64,000 bases of DNA from Clarkia xantiana subsp. parviflora. Lineage: Eukaryota; Streptophyta; Magnoliopsida; Myrtales; Onagraceae. The stretch covers positions 1,468,001-1,532,000 of the forward strand of contig JAPTYO010000026.1 of the NCBI GenBank assembly GCA_036873135.1, read 5' to 3'. The notes below the pieces were generated by a model that saw nothing but the letters and a program-made list of their open reading frames with translations, did no database searches and was not told the origin of the DNA. The translations under genes were made by a program, and so were the position numbers. Below, one piece after another: positions 31,869 to 44,781 of this stretch (positions are counted from its first letter, which is position 1; every line of letters starts with the position of its first letter).

Positions 31869-32534
31869 TGTTGATGCGGATTTGGACGACAATACATTAA
31901 CATGCACCCTCCCATTCCGGCGAGTGGGAGCTGTAAGCTTATGGTGATGGGCGCCGTAATTGGTAGCCCATAATATGTATAGTTTACCTAATGAACTTGG
32001 GTAAATGTCACATTAGGGTAATTGGGCTAGACCCAAATCCCAATTGACATGGGAGGCCTAAAATTGGGCCTCCCCAATTACATAGGCCGACCGAAATATT
32101 TAGGTGGGGTAAAGTGGACTTTTGTCCACTTTACTCCTCCTATAAATAAGAGATGTTTGAGAATATTTTAGGGTTATTCATAATTCCCTCACAAGAGTGT
32201 TTTAGAGAGAAAACCCTCCTCCCACACCTACAAGTTTCGGCCGAACCATTTCCAACACCGAAGGTGTGCCAAATTTCTTTCGAGCAACTCTCTGAAGATC
32301 TGTCCCCGTGCCAAGAATTGATCTGAGGCTTTGCTGTGGAGCTAACACCACGTAGGGCTTCTTTCACAAGAACCTCTACGGGTTCCGTCCGGTGGATCAT
32401 GAACTCTCTCGTGCAAAGGATCTTGGACTACGGTAAACTTTTGAGGTATGTGTAACACTTTCGCTGCGTAATTTCGATTACATGCACGTAACATGTTTTG
32501 TGTTTCCGTAGTGATTAATCCCCGTAATCTAACA
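31869..32534 (+). repeat. Copia LTR L4, complete (666 bp)
   Basis: TGTTGATGCGG...CCGTAATCTAACA, with matching TGTT/AACA ends. Contains GGGAGGCC...GGCCTCCC and GTAAAGTGGAC/GTCCACTTTAC hairpins, the latter 6 bp upstream of TATAAATA (32141). Confidence 0.9.
32109..32147 (+). promoter_or_regulatory. LTR core promoter: conserved hairpin plus TATA box
   Basis: Perfect 11 bp stem with a TTTT loop (32109-32134), then TATAAATA at 32141. The same arrangement occurs in all the LTR copies, and in L7 (61378-61403) one stem pair is changed on both sides. Confidence 0.6.
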
Positions 32535-33123
32535 TGGGATTACGACACCGTAATTGGTAGCCCATAATATGTACAGTATACCTAATGAACTTGGGTAAAT
32601 GTCACATTAGGGTAATTGGGCAAGACCCAAATCCCAATTGACATGGGAGGCCCAAAATTGGGCCTCCCCATGTACACAGGCCAGCCGAATTATTAAGGTG
32701 GGGTAAAGTGGACTTTTGTCCATTTTACTCCTCCTATAAATAAGAGGTGTTAGGGAATATTTTAGGGTTAATCATAATTCCCTCACAAGAGTGTTTTAGA
32801 GAGAAAATCCTCCACCCACACTCACATGTTCGGCCGCACCATACTTTCACCGAAGGTGTGCCAAATTGCTTTCGAGCAACTCTCCGAAGATCTGTCCCTG
32901 TGCCAAGAATTGATCTGAGGCTTTGCTGTGGAGCTAACACCACGTAGGGCTTCTTTTACAAGAACCTCTGATTCCGTCAGGTGGATCGAGAACTCCCTCG
33001 TGAAAAGGATCTTGGACTACGGTAAACTGTTGAGGTATGTGTAACACTTCCGTTGGTTAATTTCGATTACATGCACGTACCATGTTTTGTATTTTCGTAG
33101 TGATTACTCTTTGTAATATAACA
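32535..33123 (+). repeat. Copia LTR L5, 5'-truncated, abutting L4
   Basis: Begins TGGGATTACGACACCG directly after L4 and lacks the first ~75-90 bp of a full LTR. Ends TAATATAACA before the C4 primer site. Confidence 0.8.
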
Positions 33124-33124
33124 A

Positions 33125-33136
33125 TGGTATCAGAGC
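33125..33136 (+). other. Copia primer-binding site (C4)
   Basis: TGGTATCAGAGC, the standard initiator-Met tRNA primer site, one base after LTR L5. Confidence 0.92.
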
Positions 33137-33742
33137 CCGTGTTAGTAGTTCATGATTTTAATAAATTGGTGTTCCTTAAAATTTTAAAATTTTTTCGGAC
33201 CGAAACTTTTTTTTAAAAGAAATTTTAAATGTTTCCAATTTTAGGGTTTATATGATATGTCCGAAATTTTCATGTTCTTGGTTAAATTGATGTTCATGAT
33301 CTTCAAGAAAAAGATTATATTTATCAAAATCAAACTTTGGATTGTAGATCGTATTAAATTTGATCTTAAAATTTGATCACTTGTTCCTAATTTTATGTTT
33401 GTGCCGAACCTAATTGAAATTACAAGATAAAATTTTTAAATTTTTTAATTACCAAGGGATAAATTTCGGCCAGAATTTTTAATTCTATTTTTTACCATAT
33501 TTTAATTTTTAATTAATGTAACAATATATCTATAATTAGGAACATTAGGATAGATTCACAATAATATGTAGAAATATATATATCACTATCAATATATCTA
33601 AATATTTAAATAGGGTTAAAGATATTATTGATAGATTTAGTTACCTAAAAAGATTGAGAAAATATACTGCCAGTTATTTGTTTCCCGATTAAAGATATTG
33701 ACAATAAATAAAATATATATAATATATATTATGCCGAAATAT

Positions 33743-33782
<40 letters not shown>
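33743..33782. repeat. (AC)n/(AT)n microsatellite
   Basis: About 13 AC units running into AT units. A second (AT)n run lies at 33851-33884. Confidence 0.95.
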
Positions 33783-33849
33783 TGTTGATTTGATTTAATC
33801 TTAAAGATAGAATCTTAGCAATAGATATATATATGTTATACAATGGCCG

Positions 33850-33886
<37 letters not shown>

Positions 33887-34899
33887 TTTTAATATTTGAA
33901 ATTATTATATATAGTTAATGTTACTTGTTGGCTAAGTTTTATATTTTTTTTTTAATTGATTTAAAACCCTACTTGGGCCACAAGTAAACATTTCGGCCCA
34001 ACCTTTTAAATTTTATTTATTGGGCCGGTCCAATATGTTAAATCGGGGAGAAATAAAACCGAACCAGATTTTCTCAATCGGTTCGACCTATTCGGGTCGG
34101 GTCGGACCGGGCAATTAAGTTGATCTAACCGAACCAGTTTTGAGTGTTGAATCGAACACTATTTTCTTGGACCAGTTCAAACCGAACCAGATTTTATATT
34201 TAAAACCGGACCGAACCGAACCGGATTTTTGCCGGACCGAATCGGATTTTCCGGACTGGACCGAACCGGATTTTTTGAACCGGACCGAACCGGACTAAAA
34301 CGGACTGAAATTGACTGAACCGAACTATGTTTTCTAAACCGAATTCAAGTTAATTTAAAGAGGGAGGTCAAGTTTTAAAATCCAAATGTTTTTGAACCTC
34401 GAAATGGACTACACAGTGCTCATAGGGTTGCTAACCTTTATTCCTTGTTTCGATTATGGGGATGGATCTCGGAAATACATGTTTTTGGGACTGGTTATAT
34501 TATAGGGAATAATTGCAATTGTTTATTATTCAATATATATATTTATTCATGATTAGAATTGTTGTCTTGGCTGAGTCAAGCTAGCTAGATATTACATGTT
34601 GTGGGCGGAGCCCTTGTTAAATATACGATATCCGCACTAGAATAGACATGCTGTGATGGTTGAAAATGCCTAGGATTCATGTCTAGAAGCATGCGTGATT
34701 GAATATAAGCATGAATTGCAAATCAGCCCCTAATGTTTAAAATTATTTTAAAACCGAAAACTAGTCGCCAAATATGTATGATCGATGTGAATGTTACGTG
34801 TTTGACACGTATGCTAGAATGTTGAGGATGAGGTTACATTTGATATTTACTTAAAAGTAGATTATAAATGAAAGCATGAGTTTCTCGGAACATTAGACG

Positions 34900-35580
34900 T
34901 AGGGCTGAGCATGGGACAGATGGGCGGGCTTTTTCTAAAAAATGGCCCAAGCCCTAAAACTAGGGCCACTTAATGGTTGTCCCGAGCCCTATCCCGAGCC
35001 CTAGCTAGTAGGAAAAGGCCCGCCCGTCACGGGCCTACAGGGACTAGGGACAAATGGGACAAACCCAAATTCCCATCCAAGTTCAAAAAAAAAAAATCAT
35101 ACTCAATTTAATTAAACCATAACCAAACATAGAACAACAACAAAGTTCAGCACATACCACAAAGTTCATCATAAAACACCAAAATCACTCAGAATACCAA
35201 GTTCAACACATAACTTGGTTCTCCAAAATAGTTCACCAATGACTCCAAAACTAAGTTTTACCAAGACTCTAACACAAAGTCACCAACAATTCTGACATAA
35301 CAAGTTATAAATACAAATCCCAGATCAAATGGAACTTCAACCCGAGTCATCACTAAAGTTAACTTAACTAACTATAGTTTATAGCTGATTAGTTAGCAAA
35401 AAGGGACGGGACGGGTCTTTTGGGACTTCGTAAAAAATCCCTAGCCCTAGCCCTATCCCTAGTTGAGAAGAAAAGTCCTGCCCATTAGGGCTTGGGTACA
35501 TTTTTGGGACGGACTTTTTGGGACGGGTTAGGGCGGGACGGGCGGGATTTTGAGCCTCTCGGGATATTTGCTCACCCCTA
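34900..35580. mobile_element. Non-autonomous hAT-type element, 681 bp, 8 bp TSD
   Basis: Ends TAGGGCTGAGCA and TGCTCACCCCTA (12 bp inverted repeat, one mismatch), flanked by identical ATTAGACG at 34892-34899 and 35581-35588. C3 at 26150 shows the empty site with a single ATTAGACG. The subterminal regions are rich in GGGC/CCCTAG, the centre is AT-rich, and no transposase is present. Confidence 0.92.
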
Positions 35581-35996
35581 ATTAGACGCATGACGCGTAA
35601 GCATGTATGTGGTTTTTATGATGGATGTTACTAGCATATGATAATTTGCATGGATTGTAGAATTGTGTATGCATGGGTTAATTCATCGGGATGATTATTC
35701 TGTAAACAAAAAGGGCCTTGGGAAAGTCAAGATCGGGTATGCTTATTTTAAAATTCCCGTTCCGGTAATTTGCGATTAAATCCGTTTTAAGAGACTGATC
35801 TATTGGATAGAAGACGACGATAGTGTGAACTCTTTCACAACCATCTTCCATTGCTTTACTGGTGGTCAGTTGGTTTAGATGACTGAGGAATCATTATTTG
35901 CAGTATTATATCTTAACAGATATCTGATGTATGCAATTCTTTCTCAAAATGTTATTGTCTCCCTGATTTTGCTTGATCATCAAAGTGTTAGTTTTC

Positions 35997-36625
35997 ATGG
36001 TTGGATCGGTTCGCTTCTACGAGCCTTGCAATCTGGATGACGAGGATTATGATGCATGGAGTGGATATGTGAGAAAAATACTTTTTGCTGAAGATATACA
36101 TAAGTGTATTGATGTGAATAAGGGGAGAACATTGGTGAATGAACACGGCGTCCTTGCATACCCAAATAAGTTAAGAGCTTTATGGATCAGAGAGCTTGCA
36201 AGGTGATACTGGCAACCCTGGAAAGAGAGGTTGCAGAGGACTTCAAACTCAACCTTAGTGCTCTTCAACTTTGGTGTGCCATAAAACTCCGCTTCGGTGG
36301 GGGAAAGGCAGCCGAAGCAAGGAAAGTGCTATTCGAGTATGTCACCCTTATTTCCCAAGATGCAGGTGTAAAACCCACATCAAATCTTACGAACGAGAGA
36401 TCAAATTGGAGAAAGATACTCAGTATTGTGCAGAAGTACCCTCTATCATGGTTGGCCGACGACGATGGGCTTGATTACTTGATTAAAGCAATTAAGTTTA
36501 TCACGACCCTGTTTGTTTAAAGCAAACAACCAAAGGGCCCTTCTGCGCTTCACCACAAGAGAGCTAGGGAAGATGTAGAGGAAACAGGATCATCATTTTG
36601 GTCCTCAAACGATAATCTGGTGTGA
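35997..36625 (+). pseudogene. Alternative gag-like ORF of type 2 Copia, broken (C4)
   Basis: Same gene as at 20870-21484: opens MVGSVRFYEP. A one-base deletion near 36173 shifts the frame, and a TAA (36518-36520) replaces a glutamate codon of C2. The tail is still recognisable (EETGSSFWSSND), with a short insertion relative to C2. The rest aligns closely. Confidence 0.8.
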
Positions 36626-38690
36626 TGAACGCCAGTGATAAAAGTACAATATATGTCTCGTTTATCTCCCTCCTCCTAGTGCTCTTCCTTTGTCTCTTAA
36701 GGCTTCGTGGATGATCTGGAATATTTGCCATTGTGATTATTTCTCTTGCTAATTCGGTATTTTGTTTAAATTTTGGTAATTATTATTGTTTAATAATTTT
36801 TTTAATATAGTAGTTTCCATTCAATTCGGAATGTGTTCCACTCATCAAAATTAATCGACTCGGCTAGAAACGAGATCGATCCGAAAGGGTGATAGGACCG
36901 AAACAATAAAACTATTGAATATAGCCGAATCAAACAACTCCATACATCTAATTATTTGAGTTAAATCAAAGCGTCTTTTTTTCAAATCCATTGATTGAGT
37001 AGTTCCAAGAACGAACCGGGTATAAATATTATTTTATTATTATCACTCTATTGAATGAAATAATCTGTAATGATAATCATGTTTGAAACATTTAAAACCG
37101 ATTAAATTGAATTAAATTCAGAAATGAAATGATTTAACCAAGGGTTTAACCCCAGAGTAGATTGTGCAACGCGCAAGTGGACCTCGATAGATGGGACACA
37201 TCGTTTCATTACGTGAGTTTAATATTGAAGTGTTTATATGATGACGTGCTGAATTTTTGTTTGCACTCCTTCGGAAATATGGCTTACTGATAACATCTAA
37301 TCTGGTATGAAGTAAGCTACGTAAGCTACAACTACCTTGTAAAGTATCAACTGACACATAAGGTGAATACCTAAGATGCTTAGTTCGGAGATGGATAAAA
37401 TCTCTGAGATAAGTCGGCAAACGAAGAAGGATCAAGTTAGTTAAATGATTTCCCTTCCAGAAGGCTTGAACGATATGTCAGGCTAGGCATTCAAATCAAA
37501 TGACACACTTCAAGAGACACAGTTTATACACACATAATGTTGGAGTCATTCTATCAGAAGTTCCCTATGGAATGATGAAAGATGTTTCACATAAATGTAA
37601 AACTAAGTTTCATTTAATATCGGTAAGGTACGTCGCCATTATAGCTGCTGGGTGATAGTGAGTTAAGTTGTATCACCATGCGACATTAATTTGCGCAACA
37701 AAACACGTATTTAGGACAAGAGTACGTCAGTTACTCTTAGAAAATACCTGTTTATAGCTTGGATTTTTAAATGGTACCGAGGTCGAACATGAGACATTAC
37801 ATCACTAAGATGGCGAAGTTTCCAAATGCATGAACAGTTTCAATCAGTATAGTCATGATCAAAACATAGCAGAATAACGATGACGATCAGGTCCCACTTA
37901 ATTCGAGTGGGAGATATTTGAACCAACAACTCAAGTGAATGACATGGTAAATGAGAATGGAACATTTTCATAGTAAATCCAGTGGGAGGAATAAACTCTA
38001 CCACAAGTAATCACTGTTGCTGATGGGACGAATCAAGTCGAACCTGATGGTCGAAATTGCAGAACGAGGAATGACACAACTACCTATATTATCCATTGTT
38101 CCCAGTGGGAGTGATCCAACCATACTTGGTTCCAGATCCTAGTGATCAAGGAATGCATCTCGGAAGTAAACCCCGAGACCAAGAGGTTGTAATAGGAAAG
38201 TTATAGGTCAAGGTTCTAGCACTGCTATTGTTCCCAACAAAGACGATGCTCCAATAAGAAGCATTGGTCCGAGTGGGAGGATTATTCCCAATATAAATGA
38301 TGATACGATAAGAAGCGTTATTCCAAGTGGGAGAAAACATCAGACTAATTAGTGGGACTCATAATGCCTAGACGAGAGTCAAAGGCAAGTATCCCATTGA
38401 GCAAAGTGAAAACCCCGCTCAAACTGTTGGCAAGCACTGGAAAGACCTCAAGTGGAGAAATGGAAAGATAAAATAAATGAGAGATATCTCCTAAATGAAA
38501 GCCATTATAGTCTTTAGTTGATTTACCTGATAAACACAGCGGCATAAGGATAAGGTGAGCCCTGAAAGAAGGCTCACCACTGATGGAACAAGTCGGAGAA
38601 CCCGACTCATTGCGAAAGGTGTTACTCAATGCTTCACGGAGAGGACTTTGATAAGAGAAACTCAATGACTGTGCGTAAAACCACGGTTAG
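36626..38690 (+). other. Decayed spacer and linker of type 2 Copia (C4)
   Basis: Aligns with C2 18991-20869. 37890-38340 is the integrase-RT linker with IVPSG-type repeats. 37640-37880 keeps faint resemblance to the end of integrase. No intact ORF. Confidence 0.5.
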
Positions 38691-39987
38691 GGCCATTCAT
38701 GGTCCTGGTCGCAAGTCTCGATCACGAGCTGCACCAAAGGAATGTTAAGACCGCATTCCTCCACAGAAACCTGGAGGTAGAGATCTACATGGAGCAACCA
38801 GAGGGTTTAATTACTCCTAGTAACGAACGTAAAGTTTGTAAACTCCAAAAGGGTCCTTCTACGGTCTTATATAGTCGTCACGGCAATGGTACCGCAGATT
38901 CCACGAGGAAATAGTAGGAAATAGATTAGTGAGTCTTCACAAGAATCCGTGCGTTTATTATGAGACCTCCGGGTCTAAGTATGTCATCTTAACCTTATTC
39001 GTGGACGACATACTCATTGCTGCAAACAACGTGAGTTTCATGAACAAGTAAAAGCCCTGGTTAGAATTTGTATTTGAGATGAATGACATGGGAGAGGCCA
39101 CGTATATATTAGGCATTGAAACAGCCAAAGATCGGGCTACCAGGAGGATATGTTTATCTCAAGAATCTTATATCAACAATATGTTGAAAATAGGTTCAGA
39201 TTACAGAATGCCAAACCCGTGAATACGCCGGTGGTATTTGGTTGCGCAATGTCGTAACGTGACAGCCCCAAGAACCCGGCAGAGTGTGGACAGATGAAGG
39301 GTGCAGAGAATTCAAGCGTGGTTGATATTTCGATATACACAGTGCGATACACCCATCCAGATATCTTTCACGTTGTGGGCCTAGTAGCACGTTTCCAATC
39401 AAATCCTAGCTGTCAACACTTAAAAGACTGTAAAACGAGTTATTAGTTATACCTAATTCGTTATCTGAAAGGTACTGCCGACTATGCACTGTGCTATGAG
39501 GGCGGGAAGTTAGAATTGACCGGTTACAGTGACGCCGACCATGGTGGCGATTTGATGATCGTAAGTCCACCACATGATGAGTATTTCTCCTTGCTAATGC
39601 CACCATTTCATGGACGAGCAAGAAACAAACCAGTATCGCGCTTTTAACAATGGAATCGGAATTCGTTGCTCTCTCTAAGAATGCACATGAAGCGGTCTGG
39701 TTGAAAAGGCTTCTTACTGCGCTGCTTGGTAGTGACGTCGGAAGTAAACCTGTAAAGGTGTCCTCCGACAGTTAGGCAGCTATTGCGGCAGTTAAGAATC
39801 CGAAGTATCATAGTATAACCAAACAGATTGATGTGAAATATCTCTATTCTAAATCGATGGTAGAAGACATATAATCACTATGGAATAATTGTCCACTGAT
39901 AATATGATTGCGGAACCATTAACTAAGCCACTACGCAGGGAGATATTCGAAAAGCATGTAAAACTGCTTGGATTGCGTAGGGTTTAA
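38691..39987 (+). pseudogene. Copia RT-RNase H, decayed (C4)
   Basis: KTAFLHRNLE and YMEQPEG at 38740-38810, FVDDILIA near 39000, ATYILGIE near 39100, RNase H GYSDADHGG-like and SKNAHEAVWLK further on. Multiple stops and indels. Ends TAA 39985-39987. Confidence 0.78.
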
Positions 39988-41057
39988 AAATGGCATGTAT
40001 TAGTGATAACATTTTGATATTAGAAAGTTACATTTTGTAAGTGAAAGAATTGCAACTGTGTTTATGATCAATCGACGTCATAATGTTGATTATATCAAGT
40101 TTACGGTCTATAAGCTGAGTCATTGGAGGACACAATCCTCTGCCAAAACTATGTCGAATGTGGGCCTTACCTAGTCACACAGGTACGGTCGTATTGTGAT
40201 GGAGGGAGGCCTCCACTATGCAAGGCTGGCTAAGAATCAGGGGATAAACCTGATTGAGCAGAATGATTATCTATAGTCGAAGTAACTCGACGTGATTCTC
40301 GTTCTGCAGATCACCGTGATGAACTTCGTTCGTCATAAATCCACATTCTGGGCCGGATAAAATCTGTGATAGCATGATTTACATGTCTCATTCCTGTTGA
40401 CCCAAAAGGTTTATGTATGCTATCAACGCGTGCTTCAAACTACGCGTGCCATGTTTGACCACGGGGTCACCGCTCGGTTGTGCTAGAAAGGAATCCTCGT
40501 GATTCTAGCGGGCGCTAACTTCTTCACCTCGAGCGTGTGATTGATCCCAGGAGCTTTATGAAGAGGCACCCAAAGTATCCTCATGGACTCATAACTCGTA
40601 CCTAAGGTCAGGCTCAATGCTCGCTTCCCGTCGTACGAGCGTGGTGCTGAACAAAATGGCCCAGTGACCACGTCTTTGGAAACCGGTTGGGTTTGACTAA
40701 GGGTATGAGCTATGTGGATGGTCAAGTTCACCTGTAATTCACTGATTCTTGTATTCACTAGGTGGCCACCAGCCGGATATTAGTTGAAGGTTGTGAATAC
40801 TTGTACGGATGCCTAGGAGAAGTGTTCCTATGTGGAAACTAGGCAAGTGGAAGATTATCAGTTGACCTAGGATACAACGCGACACAATATACATAAATGT
40901 TGTTTATAACAGGTTGATTGGAGAAAGGGAATCAATTTTCCGCGGGCGCTACAACACTCCTAACAGATGAGTAACACGATGCCCATCGTATCCACCGGTC
41001 GCACGGCAAACCTCGTATGAACTATTCGGAAGCACAGAGCTGATCAAAGGGGAGAAA
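39988..41057 (+). other. 3' non-coding region and polypurine tract of C4
   Basis: Homologous to 30795-31868. Ends with CAAAGGGGAGAAA before LTR L6. No gene. Confidence 0.65.
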
Positions 41058-41372
41058 TGTTGATGCGGATTTTGACAACAATACATATACAGGCACCCTC
41101 CCATTCCGGCGAGTGGGAGTTGTAAGCATATGGTGATGGGCGCCGTAATTGGTAGCCAATAATATGTATAGTTTACCTAATTAACTTGGGTAAATGTGAC
41201 ATTAGGGTACTTGGGCCAGACCCAAATCCCAATTGACATGGGAGGCCCAAAATTGGACCTCCCCATGTACATAGGCCGGCCGAATTATCAAGGTGGGGTA
41301 AAGTGGACTTTTGTCAACTTTACTCCTCCTATAAATAAGAGGTGTTTGGAAATATTTTAGGGTTATACATAT
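41058..41372 (+). repeat. Copia LTR L6, 3'-truncated
   Basis: Starts TGTTGATGCGG. Similarity stops shortly after the TATA box region (ATTTTAGGGTTATACATA), so the R/U5 part is missing. Confidence 0.8.
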
Positions 41373-41937
41373 CGTGTTAGCTCCGGTTCTAATATATTTT
41401 GTTTTGTAATTTCGATTACATCCCGGTCAATATGTATAAAATTTCGGTTTAAGCATTTCGAATTGAAGGACAACTACTTTATTCTATAAATCTGAATCTC
41501 AAAATAACCAAAATTTTAGTAACTTAAACAAACGATAAATGACAATGGTAGGGTTCTTGATCTGTGGATCGCATATTTGATCCATGATTGTTGCATAGAT
41601 AGTCGAGAATTTTAAGCCATGTTGAACATCACATCTGAGTAAATTCACGAGTGAATCACGTCAAATGATCCGTGTCTGTATAAAGCATTTTACCGCTTTA
41701 TACACATGACCTACGAGGGGTACTTGAAGCGCACTTTATCAACATGGTTTAACCCACCGGATTATCGTATAAGACCTTTATGGTCCAGTTCTCTCTATGA
41801 TATGCAGATCATGGTTGACTTCTATCGAAACCAGTATGGTGACAGAGAAGGTTTCCCTTTTTACTGTTGTGGTTGCTGTACCTTATTAGGCCAAGATCAT
41901 TGAGTCCTGTTAATATCAGAGGCAAAATATTATGATA
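41373..41937 (+). other. Unassigned segment with a perfect hairpin and a 65-codon ORF
   Basis: Not LTR and only weakly like the Copia spacer (41440-41560 may match the inverted post-gag region of type 2). 41677-41704 is TGTATAAAGC-loop-GCTTTATACA. Directly after it, ATG 41706-41903 encodes 65 residues with WFNPPDYRIRPLW and a Cys cluster (FYCCGCC). I do not recognise the peptide. Confidence 0.4.
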
Positions 41938-42694
41938 TCAGGTCCCACTTAATTCGAGTGGGAGAGATTTGAACCAGCAACTTGAGTGAATGACATGGTA
42001 AATGATAATGGGAACATTTTCATAATAAATCCAGTGGGATGAATAAACACCTACCACATGTAATCACTGTTGCTGTTTGGACAAATCAAGTTGAACCTGA
42101 TTATCGTAATGCTGAACCAGGATTGCCACAACTACCAATACTACCCATTGTTCCCAGTGGGAGTGATCTGACTAACTTGTTTCCAGATCCTAGTGATCAA
42201 GGAATTCGTCTTGGAAGTAAAACTCCGAGAACGAGAAGTCGTTCAAGGAAAGTTGTTGGTTATGGTTCAAGCACAGCTCTTGTACCCAATAGAAGTAATG
42301 CTCCAATAAGAAGCGTTATTTCGAGTGGGAGAATTGATCCCAATTGGAAGAAATGCTCTGAAAACGATAAGAGGCATTATTCCGAGTGGGAGAGACGTTA
42401 AGACTCAAAGACGGGATAAACAAGCCTAGACTAAAGTCAAAGGCATCGAACTTCTCCAAAGAAGTATCTCATCTAGAAGAGTGATGACCTCACTCTAACA
42501 ACTGTTGGCCTGCATTGGAAAGACCTCAAGTGGAGAAATTGAGGAAAATAATAAATGAGAGAGATCGCCTAAATAAAAGCCATCATAGTCTGTAGTTGAT
42601 TTACTTGCTAACCACAGCGGCATAAGGATACAGCGAGTCCTGAAAGAAGGCTCACCACTGATGGAAAAGGTCGAGCGATACAAAGCTCGACATA

Positions 42695-44055
42695 TTGCGA
42701 AAGGCTGTACCCCAATTCACAGAGTGGATTTTGACGAAACATACTCACCAACTATGCGTAAAACCACGGTTAGGGCCATTTATGGTCCTGGTCGCAGGTC
42801 TCGATTTCGAACCTCACCAAATGAGTATTAAGACCGCATTCCTCCTCAGAAACCTGGAGGAAGAGATCTACATGGAGCAACCAGAGGGTTTCATTACTCC
42901 TTTTAACGAACGTAAAGTTTGTAAACTCCAAAAGATCCATCTATCGTCTTAAATGGTCGTCACGACAATGGTACCGCAGATTCCACGAGGAAATCGTAGG
43001 AAACGGATCTGTGATTTTATCACAAGGATCCGTGCGTGTATTATAAGACCTCCGGGTCTAAGTATGTCATCTTAACTTTATGCGTGGATGACATACTTAT
43101 TGCTGTAAACGACATGAGATTTATGAATAAGTCAAAGCCCTGGTTGGCATCTGTATTTGATATGAAGGACATGAGAGAGGCCACGTATATCTTAGGCATT
43201 GATACTGCTAGAGATCGGGCTACCCGGAAATTATGTCTATCTCCAAGCTTATATCAACAAATTGTTGAAAAGATTCAGATTACAGGATGCCAAAATCCGT
43301 GGAAACGCAAATATTGTTTGGGTGCGCATTGTCAAAACTTGACGGCACCAAGAACCTGGCAGAGCATGAACAGATAAAGGGTGCATGATGTTTTAGCATG
43401 GTTGGTAGTTTGTCCTACGCCATGCAATTCACCCGTCCGAATATCTGTTACACCGTAGGCCTAGTAGCACGTTTCCTAGCAGATCCTGGCCATCAACATT
43501 TAAAGACTATAAAACGAATAACTCGTTATCCGAAAAGGTACTGCCGACTACGAACTGTTCTATGAGGGCAGGAAGTTAGAATTGACCGATTACATTGACG
43601 CCGACCGTGGTGGCAATCATAATGATCGTAAGTCCGCCACAGGAGGAGCATTCCTCCTTACTAATACTTTCATTTCATGGACGAGCAAGAAGCAAACCTA
43701 GCTCGCGCTGTCTACAATAGAATCGGAATTCGTAGCTCTCTATAAGAATGCACAAGAAGCAGTCTGGCTCAAAAGACTTCTAACTGCACTGCTTGGTGGT
43801 GATGTTGAGAATAAACCTGTGAAGGTCTTTTCTGACAGTCAAGCAGCCATTGCGGCAGTTAAGACTCCGAAGTACCATCCTAGGACCAAACACATTGATG
43901 TGAAATATTACTATGCTAAATCTATGGTTGAAGACAATACAATCACTATGGAATACTTGTCCACTGATAATATGATTGCGGACCCATTAACTAAACCACT
44001 GCGCATGGACATATTCGAAAAGCATGTAAAACTGCTTGGATTGCGTTGGGTTTAG
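42695..44055 (+). pseudogene. Copia RT-RNase H, decayed (C5)
   Basis: KTAFLLRNLEEEIYMEQPEG near 42830-42890; CVDDILIA near 43084-43110; ATYILGID. RNase H end (SDSQAAIAAVK, ADPLTKPL) is open at 43819-44055. Interrupted by stops and frameshifts between these parts. Confidence 0.8.
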
Positions 44056-44781
44056 AAATGGCATGTATCTGTGATAACATTTTGATATTAGAAAGTTACA
44101 TTTTGTAAGCGAAAGAATTGCAACTGAGTTTATGATCAATCGACATCATAATGTTTTTGATTACATCAGATTTACGGTCTATAAACCAGGTCGTAGGAGG
44201 ATGCAATCCTCTGCCAAAACTATGTCGAATGTAGGCCTTACCTCTTCACACAGGTACGGTTGTCTTGCGGTTGAGGGAGGTCTCTACCAAGAAAGACAGG
44301 CTAAGAGTCAGGGGATAAACCTGATTAAGCAAGACGATTATCTAGTTTCGAAGTAACTCGACGTGATCTTCATTTTGCATATCACCGCGATGAACTTCGT
44401 TCGTCATTAAACCACATTCTGGGCCAGATGAGAATCTGTGATCGCATGATTGACATATCCCTTCCCTGTCAACTCAAAAGGTACAGGTATGCTATCAACG
44501 CGTGCTTCATACTGCGCGTGCCACGTTCGACCACGGGGTCACAACTCGATTGTGCTAGGAAGGAATCCTCGTGATTCTAGCGCGCGCAAAATTCTTCACC
44601 TCGAGCGTGTGATTGATCCCAGGAGCCTTATGAAGAGGCACCTAAAGTATCCTCGCAGACTCAAATCTCATTCTAAGGTCAGGCTCAATGCTCGCTTCCC
44701 GGCGTACGAGCGTAGTGCTGAACAAAAAGGCCCAGTGACCACGGCTTTGGAAACCAGTTGGGTCTGACTAAAGATATGAGC
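44056..44781 (+). other. 3' non-coding region of C5, interrupted
   Basis: Homologous to 30795-31510. Ends with TGAGC (44777-44781), the left copy of the target duplication of the composite element. Confidence 0.7.

Larger units (their letters stand above)
24001..32534 (+). mobile_element. Copia copy C3 (type 1), nearly full length, inactive
   Basis: LTR L3, leader, gag, protease, integrase, RT, RNase H, 3' region, polypurine tract (AAAGCGGAGAGA, 31857-31868) and complete LTR L4. Coding parts carry several stops and frameshifts. The 5' LTR lacks its start. Confidence 0.88.
33137..35996 (+). other. Leader of Copia C4
   Basis: Homologous to the C2/C3 leaders, with (AC)n and (AT)n at 33743-33782 and (AT)n at 33851-33884, an AACCGG-rich block at 34050-34320, and the hAT-type insertion at 34900-35580. 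No gene. Confidence 0.75.
32535..41372 (+). mobile_element. Copia copy C4 (type 2, non-autonomous)
   Basis: LTR L5, primer site, leader with a hAT insertion, broken alternative gag, decayed spacer, broken RT-RNase H, 3' region, polypurine tract (AAAGGGGAGAAA) and truncated LTR L6. Same architecture as C2. Confidence 0.82.
41938..44781 (+). mobile_element. Copia copy C5, 3' part (continues at 60791-61139)
   Basis: Linker (41938-42694), RT-RNase H, and part of the 3' region, then split by the 16 kb composite at 44782-60790. The remaining 3' region and LTR L7 follow at 60791-61806. No gag, protease or integrase is present. Confidence 0.82.

Noticed and set aside
33637..33843. 68-codon frame over the (AC)n/(AT)n tract
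   Set aside because: Simple-repeat translation.
35379..35591. 70-codon frame inside the hAT-type element
   Set aside because: Element is too short for a transposase and the frame shows no hAT motif.
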